From contig JAOESH010000005.1 of NCBI GenBank assembly GCA_028382005.1, forward strand, positions 17,418-81,417: DNA of 64,000 bases. The letters run 5' to 3'. The position numbers and the translations under genes were made by a program. Positions 9,371 to 22,071 of this stretch are shown here, piece after piece (within the stretch, counting starts at the first letter, position 1; every line of letters begins with the position of its first letter). The DNA is from Pseudomonadota bacterium (GTDB taxonomy: Bacteria; Pseudomonadota; Alphaproteobacteria; Puniceispirillales; Marisalimonadaceae). Below the pieces are notes generated by a model. It did not search any database. It was not told where the DNA came from and saw nothing but the letters and a program-made list of their open reading frames with translations.

Positions 9371-11496
9371 GCTTTCACTTCATCTGCAACAGCTTGTGGA
9401 ACTTGATCATAATGATCAAATATCATTGTATATTGAGCCCTACCTTGACTCATCGATCTTAAGTTATTTACATAACCAAACATATTAGCCAAAGGGACCA
9501 TTGCATTTATAACTTGTGCATTACCCCTTGAGTCCATTCCATTAACCTGACCTCTTCTACTATTTAAGTCACCAATAATATCACCCATATATTCTTCTGG
9601 AGTAACACACTCAACTTTCATAATTGGCTCTAATAATGCTGGGGAAGCCTTTTTCATTCCTTCACGAAAAGCAGCTCTAGCAGCAATTTCAAATGCCATT
9701 ACTGAAGAGTCAACATCATGATAAGCGCCATCATGCAAGTTAACCTTAAAATCAATAGCAGGAAAACCCGCTATAATCCCTGATTCTTTGGCTTGCCTAA
9801 GACCCTTTTCAACACCGGGAATATATTCAGTTGGAATATTACCGCCTTTAATTGTGTTTAAAAACTCAAAATCTTTATCAGGGTTGGGAGAGAACGTCAT
9901 CTTAACTCTAGCAAATTGACCTGATCCACCTGATTGTTTTTTATGAGTATAATCCACCTCAACTTCTTTAGTAATAGTTTCCCTGTAAGCAACTTGGGGA
10001 GCTCCAATATTAGCCTCAACTTTGAATTCACGTCTAAGTCTATCTATCAAAATATCAAGATGCAACTCACCCATACCCTTCATAATTGTTTGACCAGACT
10101 CAATGTCTGTAGAAACTTGAAAAGAAGGATCCTCAGCAGCTAACCTAGCAAGTCCAGTTGACATTTTTTCTTGGTCATTTTTTGACTTAGGTTCGACAGC
10201 TATTTCAATCACTGGATTAGGAAAAGTCATTGTCTCTAAAACAACAGGCTTAATAGGATCGGATAAAGTATCCCCTGTAGTTGTTTCTTTCATACCTGCC
10301 AGTGCGACAATGTCGCCTGCAAAAGCTTCATCAATTTCTTCTCTATTATTAGAATGCATCATCATCATTCTACCAACTCGCTCTTTCTTTCCTTTGGTAG
10401 AATTTAACAAAGCATCTCCCTTTTTAATTGAACCAGAATACATTCTTAAAAAAGTTAATGAACCAACAAACGGATCATTCATTATTTTAAATGCTAAACC
10501 TGAGAAAGGCTCTTCATCGCTTGCCTTTCTTTCAATGTTTCTAGTTTCAGTGTTATCTCCGGGCAAGAAACCAACATAAGGTGGCACATCCAAGGGATCA
10601 GGAAGAAAATCAATTACTGAGTTCAACATTGTTTGAACTCCTTTGTTCTTAAAAGCAGACCCACAAAGAACAGGAACAAAATCCATTGCCAAAGTACCTT
10701 TTCTTATAAGCTTCCTTAAAGAATTTTCATCAGGCTCTTCACCTTCTAAATATTTCTCCATCCACTCATCATCTTGTTCTACAGCAAGCTCAAGAAGTTC
10801 GGCTCTCATAGACTTAGCTTTATCTAGAAGATCTTCTCTTATATCACGAACACTCCAAGAAGCGCCTAAGTCTTCAGAATCCCAAACCCATTCTTTCATG
10901 GAAACCAAATCAACAAGACCAGCAAATTCATTTTCTGCACCAATAGGCAAATTTATTGCCATTGGCGTAGCACCTGTCCTATCTTTAATCATATCAACAC
11001 ATTTGAAAAAATCGGCACCGATTTTATCCATTTTGTTGACAAAAACTATTCTTGGAACCTTATATCTATCGGCCTGCCTCCAAACTGTTTCTGTTTGAGG
11101 CTCTATACCAGCATTTGCGTCAAGCACTACTACTGCACCGTCTAGAACAGCTAAAGAACGCTCAACTTCAATCGTAAAATCAACGTGACCCGGAGTATCA
11201 ATAATATTAAATCTAAATTTGGCTTCATCTTCTGAAGATCCATAACGTGGATCAAAGTTTTGGCCATCCTCTGTTCTGAACCAAAAACAAGTAGTTGCAG
11301 CAGAGGTAATGGTAATCCCACGCTCTTGCTCTTGTTCCATCCAGTCCATAGTAGCATTACCGTCGTGGACTTCGCCAATTTTATGAGATCTTCCAGTATA
11401 ATATAGTACTCTTTCTGATGTCGTAGTTTTACCAGCATCAATATGAGCGATTATACCAAAATTTCTATATCTATTTAAATTATATCCACGCGCCAT
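9358..11496 (-). CDS. fusA: Elongation factor G
   Basis: EF-G is the translocase GTPase of protein synthesis. It has AHIDAGKT at residues 17-24, ERGITITSA in switch I, DTPGH at about 100-104 and [10 protein letters not shown] as G4. The total of 712 residues is longer than the usual 690-704. The excess maps mainly to a roughly 20-residue insertion before the DTPGH strand ([19 protein letters not shown]). The C-terminal EF-G domains with [17 protein letters not shown] are intact. It is expressed with rpsL, rpsG and tuf. Confidence 0.98.
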   Translation of the reverse strand: MARGYNLNRYRNFGIIAHIDAGKTTTSERVLYYTGRSHKIGEVHDGNATMDWMEQEQERGITITSAATTCFWFRTEDGQNFDPRYGSSEDEAKFRFNIIDTPGHVDFTIEVERSLAVLDGAVVVLDANAGIEPQTETVWRQADRYKVPRIVFVNKMDKIGADFFKCVDMIKDRTGATPMAINLPIGAENEFAGLVDLVSMKEWVWDSEDLGASWSVRDIREDLLDKAKSMRAELLELAVEQDDEWMEKYLEGEEPDENSLRKLIRKGTLAMDFVPVLCGSAFKNKGVQTMLNSVIDFLPDPLDVPPYVGFLPGDNTETRNIERKASDEEPFSGLAFKIMNDPFVGSLTFLRMYSGSIKKGDALLNSTKGKKERVGRMMMMHSNNREEIDEAFAGDIVALAGMKETTTGDTLSDPIKPVVLETMTFPNPVIEIAVEPKSKNDQEKMSTGLARLAAEDPSFQVSTDIESGQTIMKGMGELHLDILIDRLRREFKVEANIGAPQVAYRETITKEVEVDYTHKKQSGGSGQFARVKMTFSPNPDKDFEFLNTIKGGNIPTEYIPGVEKGLRQAKESGIIAGFPAIDFKVNLHDGAYHDVDSSVMAFEIAARAAFREGMKKASPALLEPIMKVECVTPEEYMGDIIGDLNSRRGQVNGMDSRGNAQVINAMVPLANMFGYVNNLRSMSQGRAQYTMIFDHYDQVPQAVADEVKAKLA

Positions 11497-11520
11497 CTTT
11501 AATCCTTATATTTTTTTCTT

Positions 11521-11991
11521 TTACCATCGATAATGTGAAAAAGCCTTATTGGCTTCAGCCATTTTATGAGTATCTTCTCTCTTCTTAACGGAAGCACCTC
11601 TATTGGCAGAGGCATCTATTAATTCACCACTTAATCTTTCAGTCATGGAGTTTTCAGATCTATTTCTACTACTGTTTATCAACCATCTAATAGCAAGAGC
11701 AAGAGCTCTTTCAGAACGAACTTCAACTGGAACTTGATATGTTGCACCACCTACTCTTCTAGACCTTACTTCAAGCTGTGGCTGAACATTTTCCAAAGCT
11801 TCATGAAAAATCTTTACAGGTTCTGTACCAGACTTTTTTTCAATAACCTCAAAAGCTCCATAAACTATTTTTTCAGCTGTAGACCTTTTCCCGTCATACA
11901 TTAAACAAGATGTAAATTTAGACACTACTTTATCACTGAATTTTGGATCAGGCATAACATCTCTTTTGACAGCTTTTCTTCTTCTTGACAT
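11521..11991 (-). CDS. rpsG: 30S ribosomal protein S7
   Basis: S7 starts assembly of the 30S head and contacts the E-site tRNA. The 156-residue length is typical. It begins [20 protein letters not shown] and contains [24 protein letters not shown], the S7 signature. In E. coli S7 represses its own operon from the rpsL-rpsG spacer. Here that spacer is only 14 bases, so no comparable site can fit entirely within it. Confidence 0.98.
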   Translation of the reverse strand: MSRRRKAVKRDVMPDPKFSDKVVSKFTSCLMYDGKRSTAEKIVYGAFEVIEKKSGTEPVKIFHEALENVQPQLEVRSRRVGGATYQVPVEVRSERALALAIRWLINSSRNRSENSMTERLSGELIDASANRGASVKKREDTHKMAEANKAFSHYRW

Positions 11992-12005
11992 ATTTTTTTC
12001 CTTTT

Positions 12006-12377
12006 TTACTTAGGCCTCTTCGCACCATATTTTGATCTTCTCTGTCGTCTATCAGATACACCTTGAGTATCTAAGGTTCCTCTTATTACGTGATACCTTA
12101 CACCTGGCAAGTCCTTAACCCTGCCACCCCTTATAAGAACTACAGAATGCTCTTGCAAATTATGACCTTCACCTGGAATATATGAAGTAACCTCAAAGCC
12201 ATTTGTTAATCTTATTCTCGCTACTTTTCTGAGCGCTGAGTTAGGCTTTTTTGGAGTAGTTGTATAAACTCTAGTACAAACGCCTCTTTTCTGAGGACAA
12301 GATTGCATAGCGGGAACTTTTGTTTTGTTAACAGGCCTGCTTCGACCATGCCTTATTAGCTGATTAATTGTAGGCAT
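12006..12377 (-). CDS. rpsL: 30S ribosomal protein S12
   Basis: S12 lies at the decoding centre and affects fidelity. The 123-residue length is standard. It shows [33 protein letters not shown] and [17 protein letters not shown]. The lysines whose replacement gives streptomycin resistance in other bacteria (here K43/K44 and K88) are the wild-type residues, so no target-site resistance is predicted. It is the first gene of the str operon, downstream of a strong promoter. Confidence 0.98.
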   Translation of the reverse strand: MPTINQLIRHGRSRPVNKTKVPAMQSCPQKRGVCTRVYTTTPKKPNSALRKVARIRLTNGFEVTSYIPGEGHNLQEHSVVLIRGGRVKDLPGVRYHVIRGTLDTQGVSDRRQRRSKYGAKRPK

Positions 12378-12500
12378 TTTTTAATCCTTCATAAATCGGT
12401 ATGACTGAATTTCACAGGCATAAATTAATTATAATCTAAATACGTTACTAGAGGGCTAGCGTCTAATCTAAGATTACTACCAGAACCCAATAATCGCGGG

Positions 12501-12529
12501 ATTGTAATATTTACTATCTATTTGGTCAA
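12501..12529 (-). promoter_or_regulatory. Sigma-70-type promoter of the str operon
   Basis: On the minus strand TTGACC (12524-12529) is followed after exactly 17 bases by TACAAT (12501-12506), close to the -35 and -10 consensus. Transcription would start near 12494 and leave a leader of roughly 117 nt before rpsL. It is the best promoter match I found in the left half, and it fits the start of rpsL-rpsG-fusA-tuf and probably the S10 genes behind them. The rpoC-rpsL gap has no convincing rpoC terminator. Confidence 0.75.
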
Positions 12530-12582
12530 GAACAAAAAAAGAAACTTTATTTTTTTTTCATCTATTCCATTATGCTTTAATT

Positions 12583-15500
12583 TTACTCTTCATTTACTTC
12601 ATCAATTAAAGCCGGTTTCTCTTTTGCATTGACTTCCAATATTTCCTTATCTCTTCTATTAGCTGTCATTCTTAATTTATTAACTATTGATCCAGTGCCC
12701 GCAGGAACTAGGCGACCAACAATAACATTTTCTTTCAAACCTAATAAAGAGTCTGATTTTCCTGACACCGCTGCTTCGGTTAACACTCTAGTAGTTTCTT
12801 GAAATGAAGCCGCTGAAATAAAACTTTCAGTTTGTAAACTTGCTTTAGTAATTCCCAATAGAACTGGAGAACCTTTTGCAGGCTCAATATTTTGTTCTAT
12901 AGCTTTTTCATTGGCTATCTTAAACTCTAATCTGTTAACGTGTTCTCCATTAAGAAAAGTAGTTCCACCATGTTCTGTTATTTCAATCTTTTGTAACATT
13001 TGCCTTACTATAACTTCAATATGTTTATCATTGATTTTCACACCCTGAAGCCTATATACATCTTGTACTTCTTTTACCAAATAATCAGCTAAAGCTTCTA
13101 CTCCAAGTATATTTAAAATATCATGAGGAACAGGACTGCCGTCTATAATCATGTCACCTTTTCGAATAAAATCACCTTCTTGGACAGCAAGTAATTTTCC
13201 TTTTGGCACCATATACTCAACAGGATCAACATCTACATCTTGAGATACAACTTTAATTCTTCTTTTGGCTTTATAATCTGCTCCAAATTCAACAACACCA
13301 TCACTCTCAGAAATTATAGCAAAATCCTTTGGTTTTCTAGCCTCAAACAACTCAGCTACTCTTGGTAAACCACCAGTAATATCTCTTGTTTTTGAACTTT
13401 CTCTAGGAATACGAGCCAAAACTGAACCTGCCTTCACTTTACTGCCATTTTCAACGCTCAATATAGCATTCATTGACATAAAGTATCTTGCTTCCAATCC
13501 ATTTGGTAAGTTAATAACTTCACCTGCTTCATTTCTCAGAGTAATTCTAGGCCTCAAATTAGAACCACCGGCTTGCTGTTTCCAATCCAATACAACTCTG
13601 TTTCCAATACCAGTAGCTTCATCTATAACTTCTCTCATTGAAATACCATCCACAAGATCAACATAATGAGCCGTACCTTCTTTTTCTGTAACTATAGGAA
13701 TTGTGTAAGGGTCCCATTCAGCTAAAATTTGACCAGCTTTAACATTTTCACTATCTTTTTTTAGTAATTTAGCACCGTATTGCAGCCTATAACGAGCTTT
13801 TTCTCTTCCTTGCTCGTCTAATATAAGCATCTCAGAAGATCTCGATAGTACAACTTCACTACCATCTTCAGTAGTAACTAAAGATGCGTTATCCAACTTT
13901 AATTTACCGTCAAAAGGAGCTTCAATCTTTGATTGCTCAGCACCTCTTTGAGCTGCCCCACCAATATGAAATGTTCTCATTGTTAATTGTGTACCTGGTT
14001 CACCAATCGATTGAGCTGCAATAACTCCAACAGCTTCACCAATATTTACAGGGGTTCCTCTAGCGAGATCCCTACCATAACAAGCCGCACAAATACCAGG
14101 TTGAGTATCACAAGTTAAAGCGGATCTGACTTTTATCTGATCTATTCCAGCTTTTTCAATCTTATCAACATCATCTTCATTAAGTATTACACCTTTTTTA
14201 ATAATGACTTTGCTGTCTTTCCCACTTACAACGTCATCAGTTAAAGTTCGGCCTAATATTCTTTCTGTAAGAGGTTCAATTATATCTCCTCCTTCGATCA
14301 CTGCACGCATAACAAATCCATTTTCTGTTCCGCAGTCTTCGTCAGTTACAATACAATCTTGAGCTACATCAACAAGCCTTCTAGTTAAATATCCAGAGTT
14401 AGCTGTTTTTAAAGCTGTGTCTGCTAAGCCTTTTCTAGCACCATGTGTAGAGTTAAAATATTCAAGAACATTCAAACCATCTTTGAATGAAGATTTTATT
14501 GGAGTTTCAATAATTTCTCCAGATGGCTTGGCCATTAAACCTCTCATTCCAGCCAACTGTTTAATTTGAGCTGCGGAACCTCTTGCCCCTGAATGAGCCA
14601 TCATCCAAACTGAGTTTACTGGCTCTCCAACTTTTATAGTTGAAATATTTTTCATCATTTCAGCAGCTACATCGTCAGAACACTTAGACCAAACATCAAC
14701 AACTTTGTTGTATTTTTCACCTTGTGTAATCAATCCGTCTTGGTACTGCTGTTCAAAATCTTTCACTTGTTTTTCAGCGTCAGCCATTAAACCAGCTTTA
14801 GCCTTCGGGGTTTCTAGATCAGATATACCAAAGGATATACCTGCGGTACACGCATGTTTAAATCCCATTGCCATCAATTGGTCACAAAAAATTACAGTGT
14901 CTTTTTGACCACAATGCCTATACACATAATCAATAACATTAGTTACTTCTTTCTTTGTCATTAACTTGTTTATAGTATTAAAGGTTACTGAAGAGTGTTT
15001 TGGTAACAGAGTTGATAACTTCGCTCTACCAGGAGTGGTTTCAACTACTTCAACAATCGGATTGCCTGTGTTATCATATGTATTCACTCTAACTTTAACT
15101 TTTGCCTGCAAATTAACTTGATTGTTATCTAATGCCATTAAAGCTTCGGACGGAGACGAGAATATCATACCTTCACCTAATACTTTTTCACTAACCATTG
15201 ACAAGTAATAAAGACCAAGAATTATATCTTGAGATGGAACAATAATAGGCTTCCCACTAGAGGGGGATAAAATATTATTTGTAGACATCATTAGAACTCT
15301 AGCTTCTAATTGAGCTTCAAGTGACAATGGAACATGAACGGCCATTTGATCACCGTCAAAGTCTGCGTTAAAAGCTGTACAAACTAAAGGATGCAGATTT
15401 ATAGCCTTACCCTCAATTAGTACCGGTTCAAAAGCTTGTATTCCTAATCTATGTAAAGTTGGAGCTCTGTTTAGCATCACGGGATGCTCCCTTATAACCT

Positions 15501-16743
15501 CTTCAAGAATGTCCCATACCTCAGGTCTTTCTTTTTCAACCATCTTTTTAGCAGCTTTAACAGTACTAGCTAAACCATAAAGCTCTAATCTTGAATATAT
15601 AAAAGGTTTAAATAGCTCTAAAGCCATTTTTTTTGGAAGGCCACATTGATGTAACTTTAATTCAGGCCCTACAACTATTACTGATCTTCCAGAGTAATCA
15701 ACTCTTTTACCAAGTAAGTTTTGTCTAAACCTTCCTTGCTTACCTTTTAACATGTCTGACAAAGATTTTAACGGTCTTTTATTTACACCAGTAATAACTC
15801 TACCTCTTCTGCCATTGTCAAATAAAGCATCCACAGATTCTTGCAACATTCTTTTTTCATTTCGAATTATTATATCTGGTGCTCTTAGTTCTATAAGCCT
15901 TTTAAGACGATTATTTCTATTTATAACCCTTCTATAAAGATCATTTAAATCTGAAGTAGCAAACCTACCTCCATCTAATGGAACTAATGGACGCAGCTCT
16001 GGCGGTATAACAGGAACAACTTCAAGTATCATCCATTCAGGTTTAGAACCTGACTCAATAAATGATTCTACTAATTTCAATCTTTTAACTAATTTTTTTC
16101 TTTTAATTTCAGAACCGGTTTTAACTAAGTCTTCACGAATTTTTATGAGTTCCTGATCAAGGTTCATTTCGGTTAATATTTTCTTAATTGCTTCTGCACC
16201 TATAGCAACTTCAAAACTTTCATCCCCAAACTCATCAAGAGCGTTGTCGTAATCTTCTTCACTAAGCAATTGACCTTTAATAAGAGATGTTAAACCAGGT
16301 TCTGTTACTAAAAAATACTCGAAATAAAGGACTCTCTCAAGATCTTTAAGAGTCATGTCTGCAAGCAGTCCAATTCGAGATGGTAATGATTTCAAAAACC
16401 ATATATGCGCAACTGGAGCAGCCAACTCAATATGCCCCATTCTTTCCCTTCTAACTTTAGAAAGAGTAACCTCCACACCACATTTTTCGCAAATTATTCC
16501 CCTATATTTCATACGCTTGTACTTACCACATAGACATTCGTAGTCTCTAACGGGGCCGAATATTTTGGCACAGAATAACCCATCACGTTCTGGTTTGAAT
16601 GTTCTATAATTTATTGTTTCAGGTTTTCTTATTTCTCCAAATGACCAGCTTTTAATTGCTTCTGGAGAAGCAATTGAAATACTTATTTGATCAAAACCTT
16701 GAGTTACCCCTGTTTGTCCAAAAGGGTTCATGAGTTCATTCAT
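12583..16743 (-). CDS. rpoC: DNA-directed RNA polymerase beta-prime subunit
   Basis: This is the largest polymerase subunit and holds the catalytic magnesium. The 1,386-residue length is normal for alphaproteobacteria. The zinc-binding N-terminus reads CLCGKYK...CEKCGV near residues 70-90. The catalytic [12 protein letters not shown] is near residue 460. The trigger-loop region ([10 protein letters not shown]) and second zinc site ([19 protein letters not shown]) are present. It follows rpoB after 32 bases and is the last gene of that unit. Confidence 0.99.
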   Translation of the reverse strand: MNELMNPFGQTGVTQGFDQISISIASPEAIKSWSFGEIRKPETINYRTFKPERDGLFCAKIFGPVRDYECLCGKYKRMKYRGIICEKCGVEVTLSKVRRERMGHIELAAPVAHIWFLKSLPSRIGLLADMTLKDLERVLYFEYFLVTEPGLTSLIKGQLLSEEDYDNALDEFGDESFEVAIGAEAIKKILTEMNLDQELIKIREDLVKTGSEIKRKKLVKRLKLVESFIESGSKPEWMILEVVPVIPPELRPLVPLDGGRFATSDLNDLYRRVINRNNRLKRLIELRAPDIIIRNEKRMLQESVDALFDNGRRGRVITGVNKRPLKSLSDMLKGKQGRFRQNLLGKRVDYSGRSVIVVGPELKLHQCGLPKKMALELFKPFIYSRLELYGLASTVKAAKKMVEKERPEVWDILEEVIREHPVMLNRAPTLHRLGIQAFEPVLIEGKAINLHPLVCTAFNADFDGDQMAVHVPLSLEAQLEARVLMMSTNNILSPSSGKPIIVPSQDIILGLYYLSMVSEKVLGEGMIFSSPSEALMALDNNQVNLQAKVKVRVNTYDNTGNPIVEVVETTPGRAKLSTLLPKHSSVTFNTINKLMTKKEVTNVIDYVYRHCGQKDTVIFCDQLMAMGFKHACTAGISFGISDLETPKAKAGLMADAEKQVKDFEQQYQDGLITQGEKYNKVVDVWSKCSDDVAAEMMKNISTIKVGEPVNSVWMMAHSGARGSAAQIKQLAGMRGLMAKPSGEIIETPIKSSFKDGLNVLEYFNSTHGARKGLADTALKTANSGYLTRRLVDVAQDCIVTDEDCGTENGFVMRAVIEGGDIIEPLTERILGRTLTDDVVSGKDSKVIIKKGVILNEDDVDKIEKAGIDQIKVRSALTCDTQPGICAACYGRDLARGTPVNIGEAVGVIAAQSIGEPGTQLTMRTFHIGGAAQRGAEQSKIEAPFDGKLKLDNASLVTTEDGSEVVLSRSSEMLILDEQGREKARYRLQYGAKLLKKDSENVKAGQILAEWDPYTIPIVTEKEGTAHYVDLVDGISMREVIDEATGIGNRVVLDWKQQAGGSNLRPRITLRNEAGEVINLPNGLEARYFMSMNAILSVENGSKVKAGSVLARIPRESSKTRDITGGLPRVAELFEARKPKDFAIISESDGVVEFGADYKAKRRIKVVSQDVDVDPVEYMVPKGKLLAVQEGDFIRKGDMIIDGSPVPHDILNILGVEALADYLVKEVQDVYRLQGVKINDKHIEVIVRQMLQKIEITEHGGTTFLNGEHVNRLEFKIANEKAIEQNIEPAKGSPVLLGITKASLQTESFISAASFQETTRVLTEAAVSGKSDSLLGLKENVIVGRLVPAGTGSIVNKLRMTANRRDKEILEVNAKEKPALIDEVNEE

Positions 16744-16775
16744 TTTATTTCCAATCTTATTTACAAATTAATCTT

Positions 16776-19700
16776 TTATTGTTCAACAACATCCATATTA
16801 ACATTCAGACCCAGTGACTTTAACTCTTTTATTAAAACATTAAATGATTCTGGAATACCTGCCTCAAAATCGTCATCACCCTTGATTATAGATTCATATA
16901 CTTTTGTTCTACCTGAAACATCATCAGATTTGACTGTTAGCATTTCTTGCAGAGTGTAAGCTGCACCATATGCTTCAAGAGCCCAAACTTCCATCTCACC
17001 AAAACGCTGCCCACCAAACTGGGCCTTTCCACCTAAAGGCTGTTGTGTAACTAAAGAATATGGTCCAATTGATCTAGCGTGAATTTTATCATCAACTAAA
17101 TGATGGAGTTTTAACATATAGATATAACCAACTGTTACTTTTCTATCAAAAACTTCTCCAGTTCTGCCATCTGTAAGCCAAACTTGACCTGTCTCGTCTA
17201 AATCAGCTAATTTTAACATATCTTTAACATTTTTTTCACTTGCTCCATCAAATACTGGAGTTGCCATCGGAACACCTCTTTTAAGATTTTGAGCTTGCTG
17301 AATAATTTGATCGTCACTTAAGTTTGATAAGTCAGACTTAAATTGTTTATCACCATAAATCTCTGATAAGAATTTTTTTATTTTTGTATTATCATAATCA
17401 TCGGAATAAACCATTTTATTAATCTTACTTCCAAGCCCAGAGGCTGCCCAACCTAAGTGAGTTTCTAATATTTGACCAACATTCATACGTGAGGGAACTC
17501 CAAGAGGATTGAGAACTACATCAACAGGAGTACCATCTTCTAAATATGGCATATCTTCTGAAGGTATAATTCTAGAAATAACACCTTTGTTACCGTGTCT
17601 ACCAGCCATTTTATCGCCAGATTGCAACTTTCTTTTAACAGCTACAAAAACTTTTACCATCTTCATTACACCAGGCAAGAGTTCGTCACCTCTTTGTAAC
17701 TTATCAACCTTGTCGTTAAATCTGTTTTCTAAAACTTTAATAACTCCATCAAAATGGTTGGATAATTTTTCAATATTTTTTTGTATTGTGTCGTCACTTA
17801 TAGAAATAGATCTCAGCTCAACTCTAGAGATGTTACTAATAATCTCATCTGTAATAATATCTCCATTTTTAATTGATTTTATTTCTGCAGATGAAACTTC
17901 TTTTCCTAATAAATATTCTTTTAACCTCCCATAGTAAGCTCTTTCAAGAATTATTTTTTCATCATCTCGATCTTTAGCAAATCTATCAATTTCGGCTCTT
18001 TCAATTGCTCTAGCCCTTTCATCTTTATCTACACCTCTTCTAGAAAAAACTCTGACGTCAACAATAGTGCCAGACACTCCAGGAGGTACTTTTAAGGAAG
18101 TGTCACGAACATCAGAAGCTTTTTCTCCAAAAATAGCTCTAAGTAATTTTTCTTCGGGTGTCATTGGACTTTCACCCTTTGGTGTTACCTTACCAACCAT
18201 TATTTCACCAGGTTTAACTTCTGCTCCAATATATACCATTCCTGCTTCATCAAGGTTTCTGAGTGCCTCTTCTCCAATGTTAGGAATATCACGAGTAATT
18301 TCTTCTTGACCTAATTTAGTGTCTCTAGCCATCACTTCAAATTCTTCAATATGAATTGAAGAAAATACATCTTCTTTAACAATTCTTTCAGAAATTAAAA
18401 TTGAATCTTCAAAGTTATAACCATTCCAAGGCATAAACGCTACCAACACATTCCTTCCTAAGGCCAACTCACCATCTTCAGTAGCTGGACCATCCGCAAT
18501 TATATCACCAATATTAATCAAATCACCAACTTGGACTAACGGTCTTTGATTTATACAAGTATTTTGATTGCTTCTTTGAAATTTCAGTAATGAATATATA
18601 TCAACTGGGCTAATATCAACTTCGTCAGACGTATTTGCTCTTATAACTATACGAGTAGCATCGACTTGATCCACAACCCCAGATCTTCTTGCAACCAAAG
18701 TCACTCCTGAATCTTGAGCAACAGTTGCTTCAATACCAGTCCCTACAAGAGGGCTTTCTGACTTAACTAACGGCACAGCTTGTCTCATCATATTTGAACC
18801 CATCAAAGCTCTGTTTGCATCGTCATTTTCTAAAAATGGAATTAGCGCAGATGCAACTGAGACTAATTGCTTGGGAGACACATCCATGAGGTTAATATCA
18901 TTTGGATTTGCAAGACCTATGTCACCCGCCTTTCTTACTGGAAGCAGTTCATCTGTAAATCGATCTTTATTGTCCAATTCAGCATTAGCTTGAGCTATAG
19001 TAAACTTTCCTTCTTCAATAGCAGACACATATACAACTTCTTTAGTAACTTTACCTTGCTCTACTTTTCTATAAGGAGTTTCTATAAAACCATACTGATT
19101 GATTTGAGCAAACGTAGCCAAAGAATTAATTAAACCTATGTTTGGCCCTTCTGGTGTTTCAATTGGACAAATTCTACCATAATGAGTTGGGTGAACGTCC
19201 CTAACTTCAAACCCTGCTCTTTCTCTTGTCAAACCACCAGGTCCTAAAGCAGATACCCTACGTTTATGAGTTATTTCTGAAAGTGGATTTGTTTGATCCA
19301 TAAACTGAGACAATTGGCTTGATCCAAAAAACTCTCTAATAGAAGCCGCAGCCGGCTTTGCATTTATAAGATCTTGAGGCATTAAATTTTCTATTTCATT
19401 AGCTGAGCTCATTCTTTCTTTAATCGCTCTTTCCATCCTAGAAAGACCAACACGATATTGATTTTCTAACAATTCACCAACTGATCTTACTCTTCTATTA
19501 CCTAAATGATCAATATCATCAATTTCACCATGACCATCTTTTAGTGATATCAACTCCTTAAGAATAGCTAATATATCCACTTTTCTTAAGACTCTCAAAC
19601 TATCATCCAAATCAAGGTCTAAACGAGCTGACATTTTAACTCTACCAACAGCCGATAAATCGTATTTATCTTGATCAAAAAACAACCCATTAAATAAAGC

Positions 19701-20954
19701 TTCAGCTGTTTCATGCGCAGGAGGCTCCCCTGGACGCATTACTCTGTAGATATCAACCAAAGATTCTTCTCTAGATGCATTTTTATCTAAAGCTAACGTA
19801 TTTCTTAACCAAGGACCAACAGATGAATTATCAATTGATAATATTCTTAGTTCATCCAAATTATTCATTTTAAAAAGATTTATTAAATCCTCAGTTACTT
19901 CGTCACCAGCTTCAGCATATACCTCGCCTGAATCTAAGTTTATAATATCGTCTGAAATGTATTTACCGAGAAGTTGTTGTTCATCGACAGTAATTGTTTT
20001 TAGCCCGTCTTCAGATAATTTCTTTATGCTTCTAGGTGTAATTTTATCACCAGATTCAGCTACAACTTTTCCAGTTTTAGCGTTAATCAAGTCAAAACTT
20101 AAACGTAAGCCTTTATAATTATTTTCAATAAAATCAGTTGTCCACTTGTTAGATTTTAATTTATAGGTTTGATTCTGATAGAAAAAATTTAAAATATCTT
20201 CTCTTGTCATACCAATAAGTTTTGTTCTATCAGGTTCTTCTTGTTTTTCTTGACATTCTTTCAAATATTTCTCTGATTTTTCATCTAACAAAGCCATTAG
20301 TAATGTAGTGCATGGTAATTTTCTTCTTCGGTCTATCCTTACATTTAGAATATCTTTTGGATCAAATTCAAAGTCCAACCATGATCCTCTGTAAGGAATA
20401 ACTCTTGCTGCGAATAAATATTTGCCTGAAGCATGACTTTTTCCTTTATCATGGTCAAAAAATACACCTGGAGATCTATGCATCTGTGAGACTATTACTC
20501 TTTCAGTACCATTTACAACGAATGTTCCATTAGGCGTCATTAATGGCATATCACCCATATATACATCTTGCTCTTTCATATCTCTAATGGATCTAGTACC
20601 AGTATCAGCGTCCAAATCCCAAACTATTAATCTTAAAGTTAATCTTAAAGGAGAGGAATAAGTTAATCCTCGTTGGTGACATTCCTCAACGTCATATTTA
20701 GGCTCTTCTAAAGTGTAAGAAACAAACTCTAACATAGATCTGCCAGCAAAGTCTTTAATTGGAAAGACTGAATTAAAAACAGCTTGTAACCCTATATCGT
20801 TTCTATCAATAATTGGGATATACATTTGTAAGAATTGTTCATAAGAATTTCTTTGAACTTCAATCAAATTTGGCATTTTGGCAACTTCTTTGATTTTTCC
20901 GAATGTTCTTCTTATTCTTCTTCTATTTAACAATGTACTTGATTGAACTGGCAT
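16776..20954 (-). CDS. rpoB: DNA-directed RNA polymerase beta subunit
   Basis: RpoB forms half of the active-site cleft. The 1,392-residue length is standard. The rifampicin-binding segment near residues 550-570 reads [20 protein letters not shown] and then RVSALGPGG, with the sensitive-type D, H and S residues in place. Later come [15 protein letters not shown] and the C-terminal [27 protein letters not shown]. It is separated from rplL by an intrinsic hairpin, so its expression probably depends on read-through or an unrecognised promoter. Confidence 0.99.
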   Translation of the reverse strand: MPVQSSTLLNRRRIRRTFGKIKEVAKMPNLIEVQRNSYEQFLQMYIPIIDRNDIGLQAVFNSVFPIKDFAGRSMLEFVSYTLEEPKYDVEECHQRGLTYSSPLRLTLRLIVWDLDADTGTRSIRDMKEQDVYMGDMPLMTPNGTFVVNGTERVIVSQMHRSPGVFFDHDKGKSHASGKYLFAARVIPYRGSWLDFEFDPKDILNVRIDRRRKLPCTTLLMALLDEKSEKYLKECQEKQEEPDRTKLIGMTREDILNFFYQNQTYKLKSNKWTTDFIENNYKGLRLSFDLINAKTGKVVAESGDKITPRSIKKLSEDGLKTITVDEQQLLGKYISDDIINLDSGEVYAEAGDEVTEDLINLFKMNNLDELRILSIDNSSVGPWLRNTLALDKNASREESLVDIYRVMRPGEPPAHETAEALFNGLFFDQDKYDLSAVGRVKMSARLDLDLDDSLRVLRKVDILAILKELISLKDGHGEIDDIDHLGNRRVRSVGELLENQYRVGLSRMERAIKERMSSANEIENLMPQDLINAKPAAASIREFFGSSQLSQFMDQTNPLSEITHKRRVSALGPGGLTRERAGFEVRDVHPTHYGRICPIETPEGPNIGLINSLATFAQINQYGFIETPYRKVEQGKVTKEVVYVSAIEEGKFTIAQANAELDNKDRFTDELLPVRKAGDIGLANPNDINLMDVSPKQLVSVASALIPFLENDDANRALMGSNMMRQAVPLVKSESPLVGTGIEATVAQDSGVTLVARRSGVVDQVDATRIVIRANTSDEVDISPVDIYSLLKFQRSNQNTCINQRPLVQVGDLINIGDIIADGPATEDGELALGRNVLVAFMPWNGYNFEDSILISERIVKEDVFSSIHIEEFEVMARDTKLGQEEITRDIPNIGEEALRNLDEAGMVYIGAEVKPGEIMVGKVTPKGESPMTPEEKLLRAIFGEKASDVRDTSLKVPPGVSGTIVDVRVFSRRGVDKDERARAIERAEIDRFAKDRDDEKIILERAYYGRLKEYLLGKEVSSAEIKSIKNGDIITDEIISNISRVELRSISISDDTIQKNIEKLSNHFDGVIKVLENRFNDKVDKLQRGDELLPGVMKMVKVFVAVKRKLQSGDKMAGRHGNKGVISRIIPSEDMPYLEDGTPVDVVLNPLGVPSRMNVGQILETHLGWAASGLGSKINKMVYSDDYDNTKIKKFLSEIYGDKQFKSDLSNLSDDQIIQQAQNLKRGVPMATPVFDGASEKNVKDMLKLADLDETGQVWLTDGRTGEVFDRKVTVGYIYMLKLHHLVDDKIHARSIGPYSLVTQQPLGGKAQFGGQRFGEMEVWALEAYGAAYTLQEMLTVKSDDVSGRTKVYESIIKGDDDFEAGIPESFNVLIKELKSLGLNVNMDVVEQ

Positions 20955-21013
20955 TTATTATCCTTTTAATTTTAAAATTTGCTTTATATTACAAAGTGGA
21001 CAAAATAAAGTTG

Positions 21014-21044
21014 AAAAAACAAGCCTATATCACATAGGCTTGTT
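21014..21044 (-). terminator. Intrinsic terminator between rplL and rpoB
   Basis: A perfect 11-bp inverted repeat, AACAAGCCTAT and ATAGGCTTGTT, encloses a five-base loop. Read on the minus strand it ends in a run of T residues (complement of aaaaaa at 21014-21019), the form of a Rho-independent terminator. It lies 23 bases after the rplL stop and about 60 before rpoB. In E. coli a partial terminator at the same place sets the ratio of ribosomal protein to polymerase. The same role here is inference. Confidence 0.88.
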
Positions 21045-21066
21045 TATATATTATCTTAAAAATCAA

Positions 21067-21441
21067 TTACTTGATTTCGACAGTAGCACCAGCTTCTTCA
21101 AGCTTAGCTTTAATTTCGTTAGCCTCTGCCTCAGGTACAGCTTCCTTTACCATTGAAGGTGCAGCTTCTACTAGGTCTTTAGCTTCTTTCAAACCTAACC
21201 CTGTTACAGCTCTAACTTCTTTGATAACATTTATTTTCTTTTCACCTATTGAGGATAACATAACATTAAATTCAGTCTTTGCCTCAGCTGCAGGAGCAGC
21301 ATCACCGCCGCCTGCAGCTGCAACAGCAACAGGTGCGGATGCAGAAACACCCCATTTTTCTTCAAGAAGTTTAGCCAAGTCAGCTGCCTCTAAGACAGTA
21401 AGTGCGCTTAAGTCTTCTACGATTTTCTCTATATCTGCCAT
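21067..21441 (-). CDS. rplL: 50S ribosomal protein L7/L12
   Basis: L7/L12 forms the flexible stalk that recruits translation GTPases. The 124-residue protein has the dimerising N-terminal helices, an Ala/Gly-rich hinge ([19 protein letters not shown]) at about 37-55, and the C-terminal domain with [25 protein letters not shown]. It follows rplJ by 24 bases and is followed at once by a terminator, consistent with its need for four or more copies per ribosome. Confidence 0.98.
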   Translation of the reverse strand: MADIEKIVEDLSALTVLEAADLAKLLEEKWGVSASAPVAVAAAGGGDAAPAAEAKTEFNVMLSSIGEKKINVIKEVRAVTGLGLKEAKDLVEAAPSMVKEAVPEAEANEIKAKLEEAGATVEIK

Positions 21442-21465
21442 TTTAATCTCCTAAATATTTATTTG

Positions 21466-21972
21466 TTATTGTTTTGATTTTTGTGAAATTGTTCTTAAAA
21501 CTTGTGAGGCCGGCTCCATTGACAATCTTAGTATTTTTGAAGCAGGTGCTTGAAGTAGACCTACAAGCGTTCCTCTTAGATCTGTTAGACTTGGAAGCTT
21601 AGCTAATGCTTCTACATCTGTTTTAGAAAGCGGTTTATCTTCTAAACCACCTCCAATTATAACTAATTTTTCATTCTCTTTAGCAAAATCGACCAATATT
21701 TTTGCAGCCATCACAGGATCTTTAGAAGAACCAATAGCGGTTGGTCCTTTAAACATAGCGTCCATGTGTTGGTATTTTGTGTCCTTTAACGCGATACGAG
21801 CAATTCTATTTTTTGTGACTTTAAAATTACATTTTTCGTTACGCATTTTAGTTCGGAGATCTGTGCTCTCCGCGACCGTAAGACCAATACAATGAACAAT
21901 TACGACTGACGCCGCTCCTTCAAATGTATCATGCAAAATATTGACCAAGTCGGTTTTTTGATTTCTATCCAC
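21466..21972 (-). CDS. rplJ: 50S ribosomal protein L10 (GTG start)
   Basis: L10 anchors the L7/L12 dimers to the ribosome. The 168-residue protein shows the N-terminal VVIVHCIGLTVAES and NCNFKVTKNRIARIAL-type region, and a C-terminal helix (APASKILRLSMEPASQVLRTIS) that binds L12. Translation starts at GTG with GGAGG eight bases upstream. It is preceded by about 240 bases that hold a recognisable L10 leader, through which the L10-L12 complex would repress translation. Confidence 0.97.
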   Translation of the reverse strand: MDRNQKTDLVNILHDTFEGAASVVIVHCIGLTVAESTDLRTKMRNEKCNFKVTKNRIARIALKDTKYQHMDAMFKGPTAIGSSKDPVMAAKILVDFAKENEKLVIIGGGLEDKPLSKTDVEALAKLPSLTDLRGTLVGLLQAPASKILRLSMEPASQVLRTISQKSKQ

Positions 21973-22071
21973 CGATTAAGCCTCCAATTTGTTATTATGA
22001 CAACTTTACTATCATAATACTTGTTGCATTTAAGGTAATATAATTACCCACGGCCCGCCCTATAAGTTACA

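Noticed and set aside
10643-11098. 151-residue plus-strand ORF inside fusA
   Set aside because: It is a low-complexity Ser/Leu/Ile-rich shadow of the fusA reading frame on the other strand.
12530-12582. Terminator for rpoC in the A- and T-rich tract
   Set aside because: Only A-T pairs with a very short loop can be formed; nothing meets the usual GC stem plus T-tract pattern.
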